This document shows, piece by piece, positions 11,503 to 21,500 of a DNA stretch of 64,000 bases. Source of the DNA: Linum tenue (Eukaryota > Streptophyta > Magnoliopsida > Malpighiales > Linaceae); the NCBI GenBank assembly GCA_946122785.1, contig CAMGYJ010000006.1, forward strand, positions 36,476,066-36,540,065, read 5' to 3'. Positions within the stretch are counted from its first letter, which is position 1. Each line of letters opens with the position of its first letter. The position numbers and the translations under genes are program-made. A model generated the notes under the pieces. The model was given only the letters and a program-made list of their open reading frames with translations. It did no database searches and was not told where the DNA came from.

Positions 11503-12640
11503 TGTTGATGCCAAGCTAAAATAGCAGACCTCGAACGTTGTAGAGTCTGGAGAGCGTTGACCTTTTGGTTTTCGTTGGATTCCATCTCTCGAGATGAACA
11601 CCTACAGAAAAGGACACGCCGGTAGTGGTCGGCTGGGACCTTCTGGCGTGGGTGGCGTACCTTTTAAATAACTAATTTACTCGACCAGCCACCTAGGGAG
11701 CTTACCTTTGCTGGATGGTAACATACCCACATCATGCTATTTACCCTCTTCGTAAAACAAATAAAGAGAACTACCTCCATTTGGCCATACGTGCAACATG
11801 AGTTGGATGGAGGGACAATATAATTTAATTAATGGGATTGGTTGTTTGAGAAGATAATCTTTTGTCATCTCACTATTGATTACGTGACAGAAGAGGAAAA
11901 TGGATTGGAGGAGATTACTTTTGCCAATTACCAACTCATGCACTCATGTTTAGTTAGCTTGCATGCATGGTTGGTTGTGGTTTGTGGAAAAAATGCTAGC
12001 TCTGCCATTTAATAAGTTATACACATGGAATGGGGAAATGGATGGTGTGTTTCGTGCATGGAGAGTGGTGGATGGTAATTTGACATGTCATTTTTACATA
12101 GGATACATATCCATGAAGGAAGGAAAGTGCTACTCAACTATCGCCAACTCTTGTCTTTCTTGGCCACTTGTTCTAGTTTGAGAATGATGGGTCAATTAGT
12201 TGGAGGGTAAGGAATAACATGGCCTTCCACGTGGGTTTAGCTTTAATAAACATTCCATGGATGTATTTTGGTTCGATGGAGTTACATGAATTGGTGGATG
12301 GAAACAACTACTCTTGATTTATTGCTACATAATTAAGAGAAAAGACATGTGTCTGGTGTTCATACATGATGAGTCATCTCTCATGAATTAGTGGGAGATT
12401 ATGAATCCGTACACGTGGGACCATGGTTGTGATTCTTACATGTAGGTGGTAGCTAGGGTAAATGGTGGGTGGTGATTATTTTGCTGCCAGTTTACCTTTA
12501 GCCACGCAGGTAGTACCCTATCAGTCTTTCTTTACCCTTTGTCCATGTGGAAAGAATTGGATGTGAATGATGATTGGTGGGTGGAGTAGAAGAAGTGGGG
12601 AGTGATTTATGGGATCCATCAGCATGTTCAGGGTTAAAAT
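11503..12640 (-). repeat. 5' LTR of the Tat-like element, outer end unresolved
   Basis: The LTR begins on the plus strand at TGTTGATGCC next to the PBS. The first 150 bases look like LTR sequence (GACACGCCGGTAGTGGTC and following). From about 11700 to 12640 there is TGG-rich, gene-free sequence. I found no matching CA/TG terminus or duplication, so part of this stretch may be other intergenic DNA. Confidence 0.4.
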
Positions 12641-12699
12641 CGTAGAATTATTTGTTGATCCAGAGGCTCTTAATGGTCCGACATTCTGGGAGATACAAG

Positions 12700-13830
12700 A
12701 AGTGATTGAAATGGAAACTTGAGAGAGGTGAGGGTATCACAATCATGAGAAGATGTTTTATCCGGAGGCCACAGTCAGATTAAGCAATTCAGTTAGCAGG
12801 ATAAAGAATATCTCAAACAGATGAGAGATGTTGGGGTATCTCCGGCGCAACAGAAGCAGACAATGAACATGCATAAGGGTGACAAGGGCATCACACCAGC
12901 AAGAAAATTTATAACCTTGGGTCCAAATCTAGGAGAGACAACATGGGCGAGATAAATGCAGTCCAATATGCATTGGAAGCAGCTCAACGTGAGAAGTATC
13001 ATAAAGTGGTTATGAAATACGATAATGACGTGCTCATCCATCTTTTTTTGCCCATCCGACTTTCATCCAGATGTTGAAGGTTTGGCCATACATGATTCTG
13101 ATCATCTTAACATATAATACCAATGCGTATAAAATGTTGTGGGTGGAGGTCGTAGGTGCTACTCCCATGTGTAATAATTTCAACATAGGTTGTGCTCTCA
13201 TGAAGGAGAAGACAAAAGAGGCGTATCATTGATTGTTGGTGTGCATAAAACAATTGTTCGATCCATGCATACCCACTGCCATCATCACCGACCACGAAGG
13301 TGGACTACATTCTACAGTTCCTGGTGTCTTTCCCTACACCCCACATTTGCTATGTGTTTGGCACATCAATACTAATGTGATGGCAAAGTTTCTGGAGCAA
13401 TAACGATCCACGTCTGCTGCAATACCTGCAACAACTATGGTGGCCGCACCAAGAGAAGTGGGCAGTTTATCATACCAAACATGTGTTTCATCTAAAAAAT
13501 ACGAGCACAATCAGTGTTGAGTCATCACATTCATTATTGAAAAATTTCCTTCGCAAGTCGCGAGGGTCTATAGAAATTGTACGGAAAGAAAACTAGCGCT
13601 ACATTACTAACCAATTCGAGGAGGTTAGGATGATGTTGGAAAACTCTTGACGGAAAACCCTTTCAGCAGCTGACGATACACCCTTCACATACTTGAGAAG
13701 GAAGGTTAGCACGTAGGCAATTATACTAATGAAGGAGGAGGAAGAAAATCGGCAACCCATTTGGCAAAAAATGCGAACACCCAATGTGCACGTCGTTTCT
13801 CTGTGACCCACGGCTTAAAGTGTGGATGTC
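12700..13830 (+). pseudogene. Mutator-like (MULE) transposase, decayed
   Basis: Plus-strand translation across frames gives a recognisable MULE transposase core: FAHPTFIQMLKVWPYMIL, TYNTNAYKMLWVEVVGATP, KEKTKEAYHWLLVCIKQLF, TAIITDHEGGLHSTVPGVF and HLLCVWHINTNVMAKF (about 13040-13390). A SWIM-like THGLKCGCQ follows at about 13807-13833. The first catalytic aspartate, normally in a VLIMDSTYKTN-type box, is replaced (MILIILTYNTN). The second, in IITDHE, is kept. Upstream text near 12800-12850 (KQMRDVGVSPAQQ) fits the N-terminal region. Frameshifts and stops show it is dead. It is the N-terminal half of the OTU fusion described next. Confidence 0.8.
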
Positions 13831-13929
13831 AAGTTATTGATGCCAGGGTGTGAGACATAAAGATAAATACTTGGGTGAACTTCATGTATTTTGGTAGGCA
13901 CTAGAATACGAGCACCCACCCAATGCCCA

Positions 13930-14617
13930 GGATTACGTGCCTCACAAGGATCCAGTTAAACGTCATCTTTATGAGTTGGCTGATGAGGCTGTACGCAGAG
14001 GGCTAGAGGCAACGAAAAAAGCAACAAACAACATGTTTCCCGAACTCTACCCAGCGCAAGACAACATTCATGAGCTAGAAGTGAACGAAACAATATGGGG
14101 ACGAACTAGCAAAAAATCAATTGGAAAAAATAAAGGTTGGTGGGAGAAGATATTGTGTGGTAAGAAGAAAAACATGAAAACAAGTCGGGGAGCATAACAT
14201 CGGGATCTACAAGGTTGACGAAGACCAAGTCCATGGGGACTTAGAAAGACGAGTACCCATCAGACAGCCAGACATTTGATGATCCTGATGATCATGTATA
14301 CAACAAAAAATACGACTATCCTTATACAGGTACACAAAAGTACCTTGGATTCAACAGCCAATTCGAATACGCACACTTGCATCTACTTCCTGTATTCGTT
14401 CGAGATCTTGTCATTGTCATCCATGACCCAAAACCAGAAGGTCATTGTGGGTTCTGTGCACTTAGTTTTGAAATATATGGTAATGAAGAGCAGTTCCCAA
14501 AGTTGAGGCGAATCATCAATGAAGAAATCTGCCAGCACGATTGGCAATACGCTAACATGTATGGTGAACACGTGATTGAGGCAATCACTCACATTGACAT
14601 CACTACTGTAGAACCAA
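13930..14617 (+). pseudogene. OTU-type cysteine protease domain of the MULE protein, first part
   Basis: After a lysine-rich linker (frame starting 13937), the frame ending at the insertion point contains PEGHCGFCALSFEIYGNE and GEHVIEAITHIDITT. This matches the start of the OTU-like domain that some plant MULE proteins carry at the C-terminus: a D/E-G-H/N-C-G-F catalytic cysteine box, then helices. The usual aspartate before GNC is glutamate here. The frame stops artificially when it enters the LTR at 14618 and resumes without loss at 24664. The family removes ubiquitin or related modifiers. Its role in MULEs is unclear. Confidence 0.75.
14613..14617 (+). other. Target-site duplication of A2, left copy
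   Basis: ACCAA immediately before the LTR start TGATAGACCG. It is identical to 24659-24663. Confidence 0.85.
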
Positions 14618-15971
14618 TGATAGACCGTTAATTGCACATGTTTTTACCCCTATTCTTACACCGTTTGAGATGTTGATTCTCGTGTTTTAGGTCGATTTCA
14701 CGCTAGGTTGTTCTTGTTTGTGATATTTCAAGTCCTAGTACGTGAATGATGGTTTGGGAACGAGTTCGGGGTCGATTGGACGAAGATCGGACGTGTGGCG
14801 AGAAGCTGATGAGGATGCCACACGGGCACTCCTAAAACCCACACGGCCGTGTAAGTAACCCATGTGGCCGTGTGGGATTTATCGAGCACTCACACGGGCA
14901 TCCTGGGAATTCCACACGGCCGTGTGTCCCTGGCCGTGTAGGAAGCCTGAGGTCCACTTAATCAAAACTCCGCGTTTTGACACTCACACGGGCAGCTGGG
15001 TAAGCCACACGGCCGTGTGGCCTGGCCTTGTGATCGGGAAAATTTGAGTTTTAACCCAATTTCGAGCCAAAGGAGAGGGAATCGACTTTTTGGAGCAAAA
15101 ACAGAGCCCTATAGAGAGAGAGTGTGAAGAACACATCCTAGAAGCGATCTTGGAGCTGGGTTTCATTAAATCGAGCTTGGAGATCATCATATGAGTGAAA
15201 ATCATCATCCCAGAGCATATTCTTCCCATTGTTATGAGTATGACTGCTTTGTATTCTGTTTTCCCCTCTCTCTCTATGGAGTAGAACTTTCTCTCACTTG
15301 GGTATGAAGAACCCTAGTTCCATGTGTTAGGGATCTTGATTGTAATGACTTGGGACTGTTATACTGTTTGATTATAATTAAATGATGCATGATTCATTGA
15401 ATTAATTGAAGTCTGATAAGCTTTTCTTGATTTCTACTGCAACCTGAGATAGATAGAATCTGATTAGGTTGTTAGAGCTTCATCATTCGGTAGTAGTAGA
15501 TTGGTTATACGAGAGTTAGTCAATCTACTGCTTTGTACTGGAATCCAATTCCAGTAGTGGAGTTCTGTGTTCATAGCCTCCGCTTTCTATCCCGTGAAGG
15601 TTAGTCGCCTGCTGGGTAGTTCGACTGAGAGGGCTTGGTCAGCTTAAGAGATTCCAAGCTACTGTCGGATCTTCCGCAGTTTAATCAACAGTAAATCAAC
15701 CCAGGGTAATTACAATTGAGACCTAACTAAGGAGCTAGGGGGACTCATTCTCGAGTGACTCTTCCTTGACTTCAGAAAACCGAACCATTTCCTGCTTTCT
15801 TACTGCTTTTACTTAAATCAACAATCACTTGTCTTAGTTGGCTAGATAATAGATATTCACGGAGTAGGCAGTAGATCTAGACCCCGGGTTGACATTAGAA
15901 CTTGACTGTTACTGCATTCCCGGACTATGATTATACTTGGTCGCAGTTTGGTGTTGTGTTTTAGCGTGTCA
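14618..15971 (+). repeat. 5' LTR of A2
   Basis: 1354 bp, TGATAGACCG to GCGTGTCA. It is collinear with 23309-24658. About twenty substitutions and one 3-base indel are visible by eye in the first 440 bases, many of them C/T or G/A, so the insertion is not very recent. The palindromic modules lie at 14817-15032. Confidence 0.9.
14817..15032 (+). repeat. Three palindromic modules built on CACACGGCCGTGTG
   Basis: Same three-module layout as in A1: half site CACACGGGCA, dyad CACACGGCCGTGTG or a one-base variant, then TGGCCGTGT. Modules start near 14818, 14891 and 14986. Relative to A1 the outer pairs have changed on both sides of the dyad. Confidence 0.75.
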
Positions 15972-15977
15972 AGTTTT

Positions 15978-15994
15978 TGGCGCCGATGCCGGGG
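15978..15994 (+). promoter_or_regulatory. Primer-binding site of A2 (tRNA-Asp type)
   Basis: TGGCGCCGATGCCGGGG differs at one base from the complement of the 3' end of plant tRNA-Asp (TGGCGCCGTTGCCGGGG). It begins six bases after the LTR. The tRNA-Asp primer is typical of the Athila clade. Confidence 0.9.
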
Positions 15995-16116
15995 ACCCTA
16001 TAGGCTATTGGGGAAAAGTGAAAGTTTGTTACTCTAGCTTTTTCTTTACTACATTTTTCTCTCTTCCACCTGTGTGCCTTCACGGGTTGCTTTTGCTGGT
16101 TGTGTGCAGGTAGTGC

Positions 16117-17841
16117 ATGACCCGTAGCCAGTCGGGAGAACTACTACCATTAGACCAGGAGCTTGAACGGACCTGTAGGAACTTCAAGCGGGCTCTAAAG
16201 GCGCGACTGGCTGCGGAGGAGGCGCTAGCACAGCTGCAAATCGCCGACGAAGAAGAGATGGCTGACCCACAAGACCATGATGTGGTCATTCCAGAGGAGC
16301 AGACCATGGGATACTACTGGACCGCCAGAGCCGCGGACATGAGATCACCCATTCAGCACCCTCATGTGCCAGCGAACAACTTTGAGGTGAGCACTTCGGT
16401 CATCACGATGTTGCGCGTTTCGGTGGTGTTCCGTGGCAAGGAGGGGGAGTGCCCCCGATCACATCTGAGGCAATTCCACGAGATGATCAATGGAATCAAG
16501 ATAAATGGGGTCCCAGCCGATGCCATCTAGCTCAGGTACTTCCCATTTACTCTGGAGGGGCAGGCCAAAGAGTGGCTAGACACTCGACCTCCAGGCTCGA
16601 TCACTACGTTCGCCAACCTGGCGGACAAGTTCCTCACTCGCTACCATCCCCCGTCCAAGATGGTGGACCTGCAGAAGCAAATCACCCACTTCACTCAAGA
16701 TGAAGATGAGACCATCCGGGATGCTTGGGAGAGATACACCAGTCTCTTCCTCAAGTGTCCCAACCATGGATTTACCGACGCCTTCAAGGTGGGCACCTTC
16801 TACCATGCCCTCTTCCCGGAAGATAAGCAGCTGATTGACTCGGTCTGTGGCGAGAATATGCTCACCAAAACACCGTCACAGCTGAATCAACTTTTTGAAG
16901 AGATGGCAGAGCAGGGCTATGATTGGGGAACTGCCAGGAGATCGAGAAGAGCACCAGGGCGGGGTGTGCATGTTGTAGACACCCAGTCATCTGATTTGGT
17001 GCAAGTGGTGTCGAAGCTGGTTTCATCCATCGATCGCTCTGGAATGATTGCAGGTACAGGACAGCCGCATGCGACGCACTGCCAGTGGTGTGAGAGCTCC
17101 CATCACACCGTGGAGGACTGTCAGGCGATGAGGGAGTCGACCACACCCCAGGAGCAGGTGAACTTCATCAACAATGATAGGCGCAATGACCCCTATAGTA
17201 ACACGTATAACGAGGGGTGGCGCCAGCATCCCAACTTCTCCTGGGCTGGGGCCAATCCTAGACCACCAGCCTCCGAAGGACCGCCAGGCTTCCAGAGGCC
17301 GCCATATCAGCCCAGATAGGGGTAATTCTAGTAGCAGCAGCAGTCTCTCTACCAGCCCATGCAGGGGCATGCTGCTCAACCACAGCCGCGACCTTTCCAG
17401 CAGCCAGGTGCAGCCCCTACAACCCCAGTGCAGAATGATCCGATGGCTGAATTGCGGGATCTGGTAGGTTCTCTTGCTAGTTCTAGTGCTCAGAAATTCA
17501 ACACTATCGAGCACTTCATGGAAAAGGCATCGGGTAAATTCCTGGCTCTTGAAGCTGGCCAGAGGAACACACAGGCTGTCTTGCAGGATATCCAAACCCA
17601 GCTGGGGAGCGTGGCTCAAGAAGTGGCGCAGAGGGCTCCAGGTACCTTGCCAGATCATACCATTCCTAATCCGAAGGACCCGAATGCCCACTGTAATGCC
17701 ATCACAACCAGGATTGGCAAGATGACTGCTGATCCACCTGTACGGGGACAAGAGAGAGAGGCCCCGTTTCAGCATCTCCAAAGGTTGAAGAAGAACCAGA
17801 GAAGGAGGTTGAGGTGCCTGCGCCTAAGCCACAACCATTAG
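16117..17841 (+). pseudogene. Athila-like gag
   Basis: The frame opens at ATG 16117 and would encode the capsid and nucleocapsid precursor. It is interrupted by TAG at 16528-16530, a stop at 17317-17319 and a small cluster of stops just after, in a glutamine-rich stretch. All pieces are in the same frame. Visible landmarks are a charged N-terminal helix, YFPFTLEGQAKEWLDTRPPG after the first stop, KFLTRYHPPSKMVDLQKQI, and a zinc knuckle CQWCESSHHTVEDC with the CX2CX4HX4C spacing. An ENFINND-like NFINNDRRNDPYSNTYN follows. The frame is lost near 17800, where the protease frame takes over. The early stop would prevent virus-like particle formation from this copy. Confidence 0.85.
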
Positions 17842-18527
17842 TGAAGGAGTATATCCGACAACTTCCCTTCCCTACTCGGTTGCACAAAGACAGGCTCGAG
17901 GCAGAGTTCGGGAACTTCATGTCCATGCTTAGGAAGCTGAATGTCCAAGTGTCTTTCCTGGAGGCACTATCTCAAATGCCAAAGTATGCGAAGTTCCTGA
18001 AAGATCTTCTCTCAAAGAAGCAGAAGCTGAGTGAGCTAGCCACTGTGGAGCTCAGCGAGGAGTGCTCGGCCATTCTGCAGAACAAGCTTCCGCAGAAGCA
18101 GAAGGACCCAGGTAGTTTTACTATCCCGTGCTCTATCGGTAAATTGCATGTAGAGAGGTCATTGGCGGATCTAGGTGCTAGTATCAATGTCATGCCGTAT
18201 AAATTGTTCAAGAAACTAGGCCTAGGTGAACCCCGTGCGACTAGGATGAGTCTTCAATTAGCTGACTGATCTATAGTTCATCCTAGGGGCATAGTGGAAG
18301 ACCTTCTGGTTAAGGTTGGCAAATTCTTTTATCCTTTGGATTTTGTTGTCTTGGACATCAATGAGGACACAGAAGTGCCCATTATACTGGGACAACCTTT
18401 CCTGGCCATCGCCAAGGCTCTCATAGATATACATGATGGGACCTTAGTGTTGAGGGATGGTGAGGAGCGAATAACCTTTTCTATTGTTATCCATGATTCA
18501 TCGCCTTTGCATGCTGTTTCTCACTAG
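17814..18527 (+). pseudogene. Athila-like aspartic protease
   Basis: This is in a different frame from gag. A conserved N-terminal lead (KEYIRQLPFPTRLHKDRLEA and EFGNFMSMLRKLNV) is followed by the active-site box ADLGASINVMPYKLFKKLG, with the catalytic aspartate codon at 18168. The flap and C-terminal part, VPIILGQPFLAIAKALID, come after. DLGAS in place of DTG or DSG is usual in this clade. A TGA at 18267-18269 cuts the domain between LQLAD and SIVHPRG. The family cleaves the Gag-Pol polyprotein. RT should follow, but does not. Confidence 0.85.
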
Positions 18528-18542
18528 GAGCACGAGTCTGTC

Positions 18543-18893
18543 GTGTATCCTTCTGTGCCTCCCATTTTGGTGGACCCCTCTCACATATCTTCGCCGCCAC
18601 TCCCATCCACTCCGTTACCAAAAGATAAGATTAAGAAGGAGTGGCGGCCGAAGTTGCAGGTAGCTAAGCCTGCTCGCAAGACAACCGGAGACCACTATGA
18701 GCAGGTCCTGCCTCTTGAGCCTCGACCGCCTTGGCCATCCGAGTATTCACTCGCTTGCATCCTGCCGGATGGCCAGGTCGAGTTGACGAGTGCTGGTGGC
18801 CACATTCGTCGTGTGCATGGCCACCACCTGAAGCTGTACCTCAAGAGCGATGTGGATCCGCCCTTGGAGGAACCTGCTCATTCACCTCACTAA
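18543..18893 (+). pseudogene. Linker plus integrase-C-terminus-like segment
   Basis: In the same frame as the protease and separated from it by one stop (TAG near 18526). The first 60 residues are proline- and lysine-rich and unrecognised. The end, GQVELTSAGGHIRRVHGHHL then KLYL, resembles the last part of Athila integrases, where a GAVE-type strand is followed by VNGxRLKPYL. If this reading is right, the element lost RT, RNase H and the integrase catalytic domain by one internal deletion and kept the tail. It could instead be a replacement linker specific to this family. Confidence 0.5.
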
Positions 18894-19075
18894 GCATCCA
18901 CTCTACTGGCGTCCAGCTAACGGTAAAGAAGCGCTTGTGGGGAGGCAATCCCACCTAGGTTTGCATTTTCTTACCTTTTTCCTTTGGATTTTTGTGTTTT
19001 TGAGTCTTGAGGTGTTGTCCCAGAGTCAAACGTCTTTTTTGAGTGAAAACAGGTCAAATTCGGGGCTCTGGAAAT
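18894..19075 (+). other. Post-pol spacer with conserved GAGGCAATCCCACC word
   Basis: AAGCGCTTGTGGGGAGGCAA (18930-18949) is the sequence commonly seen right after the last pol codons in Athila elements. A relative occurs at 26490-26515 in family B (AAGCGATTTTTGGGAGGCAA). No gene is seen. Confidence 0.5.
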
Positions 19076-19350
19076 TCACACGGCCGTGTGGAATAGGCAA
19101 ATGGCCGTGTGGAGGCCATGTAAATCTCACACGGGCAGGGGGGGGTCCCCCACACGGCCGTGTGGTTTTGAGCCCTTGGCCGTGTGAAGCCTCGGCAATT
19201 TCCACACGGCCAGTTGTGCAACTCACACGACCGTGTGGATTTCCTCGGCCAGGCCGTGTCAGACCAAACGGGTGCTATTGCACCTCACACGGCTGTGTGA
19301 GAGTGACCGTGTGGCTGAGCCTTTGCCTATATATTTGGCCGACACGGCCG
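19076..19350 (+). repeat. Palindromic word cluster in the A2 spacer
   Basis: About ten copies of CACACGGCCGTGTG, its half sites (CACACGGGCAG, GGCCGTGTG) and one-base variants. These are the same versions as in this element's LTRs and not those of A1. The cluster ends at the TATA-like motif at 19328. Confidence 0.8.
19328..19336 (+). promoter_or_regulatory. TATA-like motif of a possible internal promoter
   Basis: TATATATTT lies downstream of the palindromic cluster and upstream of a CT-rich, leader-like region (19370-19650). The arrangement of words, TATA and leader copies that of LTR B (TATAAATAG at 28380-28372, minus strand). A promoter here would serve the env-position ORF. This is inference without transcript data. 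Confidence 0.4.
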
Positions 19351-19657
19351 CGTGGTCAGAAAACAAACTTCCCCTCTCCGGAATCCTCTCCCTCTCGCCG
19401 AAAAACCGCGACCTTTTGCCTTTTTGGGGATTTTCCAGCTATTTTTGGTAGATTTTTCACCAAACCAACTCCACACCCATCCTTTTCTCCCCATTTTCGG
19501 CCTATCCCCCGATTTTGAGGCGATTTGGACCGATTTTGAGTCGCCGGAGGCGATTTCCGGCGAGGCTCCGACGAGCACTTCCGAGCAAATTTTGGGCTTT
19601 TCGTCGCTTCCATTTCCTTCCCCTCATCATCCCCTACACCTCTACTTGTGTCTCCAG

Positions 19658-20152
19658 GTTTGATTTTGACCTTAACCTTGTGAATTGTGGAGAATTGGGT
19701 GTTAGGGTGTATGTTTAGAGAACAACTTTGCTTTGTGTGAATTGTGTGCAAATGATTGAGGGGAGAGCTTGGATTATGTGTGAATTGTGTTGGGTAATGC
19801 CCTCCTTGCTTGTTTGAGCCCTTGTGTGTAAGAAATTTGTCAATTCCATGCTTACCTTAATAGTGCACACAAGGTGTTCGATGAAATGCCTGTTTTTCAT
19901 ACTATTTTGTGGGAACCGGTTGGGACTCTTAATGATGTGCTTTGATGGTGTATTTTCTATGGATGTGAACCTTAAGTTGCCGACTACATTGTGGATGTGC
20001 ACCCCCACCCAGATTATGCTTGTTTGATCGAGTTTTTGACCCCCGAACTATGGATGAAACAATGGTTTGGCTGTTTTCTGTTCTCAAGTGTGGGGGTGTG
20101 ATTAACCTTTTCTTTGGCTCTTTTGGCTCCACTTTGGGTTGTTCTTTTGCAG
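19658..20152 (+). other. Possible leader intron before the env-position ORF
   Basis: A donor CTCCAG|GTTTGA at 19657/19658 and an acceptor after a T-rich tract, CTTTTGCAG at 20144-20152, bound 495 bases. The acceptor is conserved in A1 (432-439) and lies four bases before the ATG in both. The donor region is preserved in family B only up to CTTGTGTCTCCA. Confidence 0.4.
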
Positions 20153-20156
20153 GACC

Positions 20157-21500
20157 ATGACGAAACCCGACCTCAAGCACCCGTTCATCCGAGATTTGAA
20201 GAGGGGCCCCACCAGGATCGTTTTAAGCACATCCTGGCCTGCTCGTTTGTGAAGCATCACTGCTGGTCCAGGCGAGAGTTTGAGAAGCTGCACTGCTACG
20301 AGCACTTCTCCGCCATTGTCACCAACCACCCTTGGCGCCGTCTGCTATCCATTCGCGAGAAGGTTTACCACGAGCTCGTGCTTGAGTTCTATACGACCTT
20401 CAAGCACGAATCCACAGAGGATTGGGCAGACGGGGAAGCCGTCAAGTTCAGGCTCGGTGGTGCACCCCGCTCCATGAGCTACCACGAGTTGGAAACCGCT
20501 CTCGACCTCGGCCTGGACTATGCTGTGGACTACGTCACCGAGCTCAACGATCCGGTGGGACTGAACTTCAAGACGCTGTACACCCGCCTAGCTTAGCCAG
20601 GCCAGCGTCCCTTCGTGGCTGGGCGGACGAAGGCCAGCACCCTGCAGCTCGATAACCACATTCTCCACCACTTGCTGGCGAAGTCCTACACTCCAGCTGG
20701 GGAAAGTGCCAACACCATCACCAGGAGAGTCCTGTACTTCATCCAGTCCATCCGCCAGGCGGACCATCTTCTCCACCTGGGTTTTGTGGTGGCCAGAACC
20801 TTTGACAAGAGTGTTGCTGAATTGAAGAGCCTTCACTACACTCCCCTCATCACCCGCCTGGCCACTACTTCCTGGTTCCCCTGAAGGGTTGCACAGAGCA
20901 GTGGGAACCAGTGTCTTTGGCGAAGAAACGATCCATCACATGCACCTGCTTTGAGAGGAGCGCGGCGTCAAGTGGATCGCGGGGTTTCCTGAACCCCAGA
21001 TCCCAGCGGAGGACCAGCCGGAGGATCCTGAGGATGAGGCTGCTAAGGATGTCCACCCCGAGGATGTGGATGCTGCTACTGTCCCCCGCCCCACCACCTT
21101 CGAGTACTGGGGTAGCAGCTCCGCTTTCCCCGGTAAGGACTACTTCACTCACCAGTTCGAGCAGTTGCGTCTCCAGAATCAGCAGCTCCTCGACCATCAG
21201 CTCCAGTTCCAGCAGCAGTATGCGGCTCACCAGGCCGAGTATCAGACCCGGATGGCTGCTTATGATGAGCGCCTAAACTGTATGGAGACCCAGCAGGCGG
21301 TGACACTTGCTCACATCGAGCGGGATAAGGCCCGATCTCGGCGCATGCAGGAGGTCCAACAACACCTGCTCCAGCTGCTACCGGGCGAGCAGCCAGTCTG
21401 GAGGACTCCCTGGGAGGACTCTCCACTTCCACCTCCACCAGCTGATGATGATGACGCTTTCATGAACGACATCGATCTGGACAACCTTGGCGACGAGTAG
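20157..21500 (+). pseudogene. Athila-type env-position ORF, broken copy
   Basis: Homologue of 444-1823. The ATG at 20157 is followed by KPDLKHPFIRDLKRGP, then a frameshift near 20205. The next frame (HHCWSRREFEKLHCYEHFSA and so on) ends at an in-frame TAG at 20594-20596, where A1 has CGG, and reopens to 20884. Between 20885 and 21066 the frame shifts again, and the Gln-rich tail runs to 21500 (DIDLDNLGDE). The long near-parallel match to A1 shows the ORF was once maintained in this family. This copy cannot make the protein. Confidence 0.85.

Larger units (their letters stand above)
5042..12650 (-). mobile_element. Tat-like Ty3/gypsy relic, minus strand
   Basis: Reading on the minus strand, the order is LTR (from 11503 upward), PBS (11500-11481), gag pieces, protease, then RT, followed by unrecognised sequence down to 5042. 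It is interrupted at 5319-8657 by a solo LTR. Frameshifts and stops occur throughout. The PBS beginning TGGCGCCCACCG and the protease and RT motifs fit the Tat lineage. The high-coordinate end was not resolved and may lie anywhere from about 11.95 to 12.65 kb. The A1 LTR abuts its low end at 5041/5042. Confidence 0.7.

Noticed and set aside
18850..19518. 222-codon plus-strand frame through the A2 spacer
   Set aside because: It crosses the palindromic word cluster and leader in a frame unrelated to pol. Openness comes from the repeated GC-rich words.
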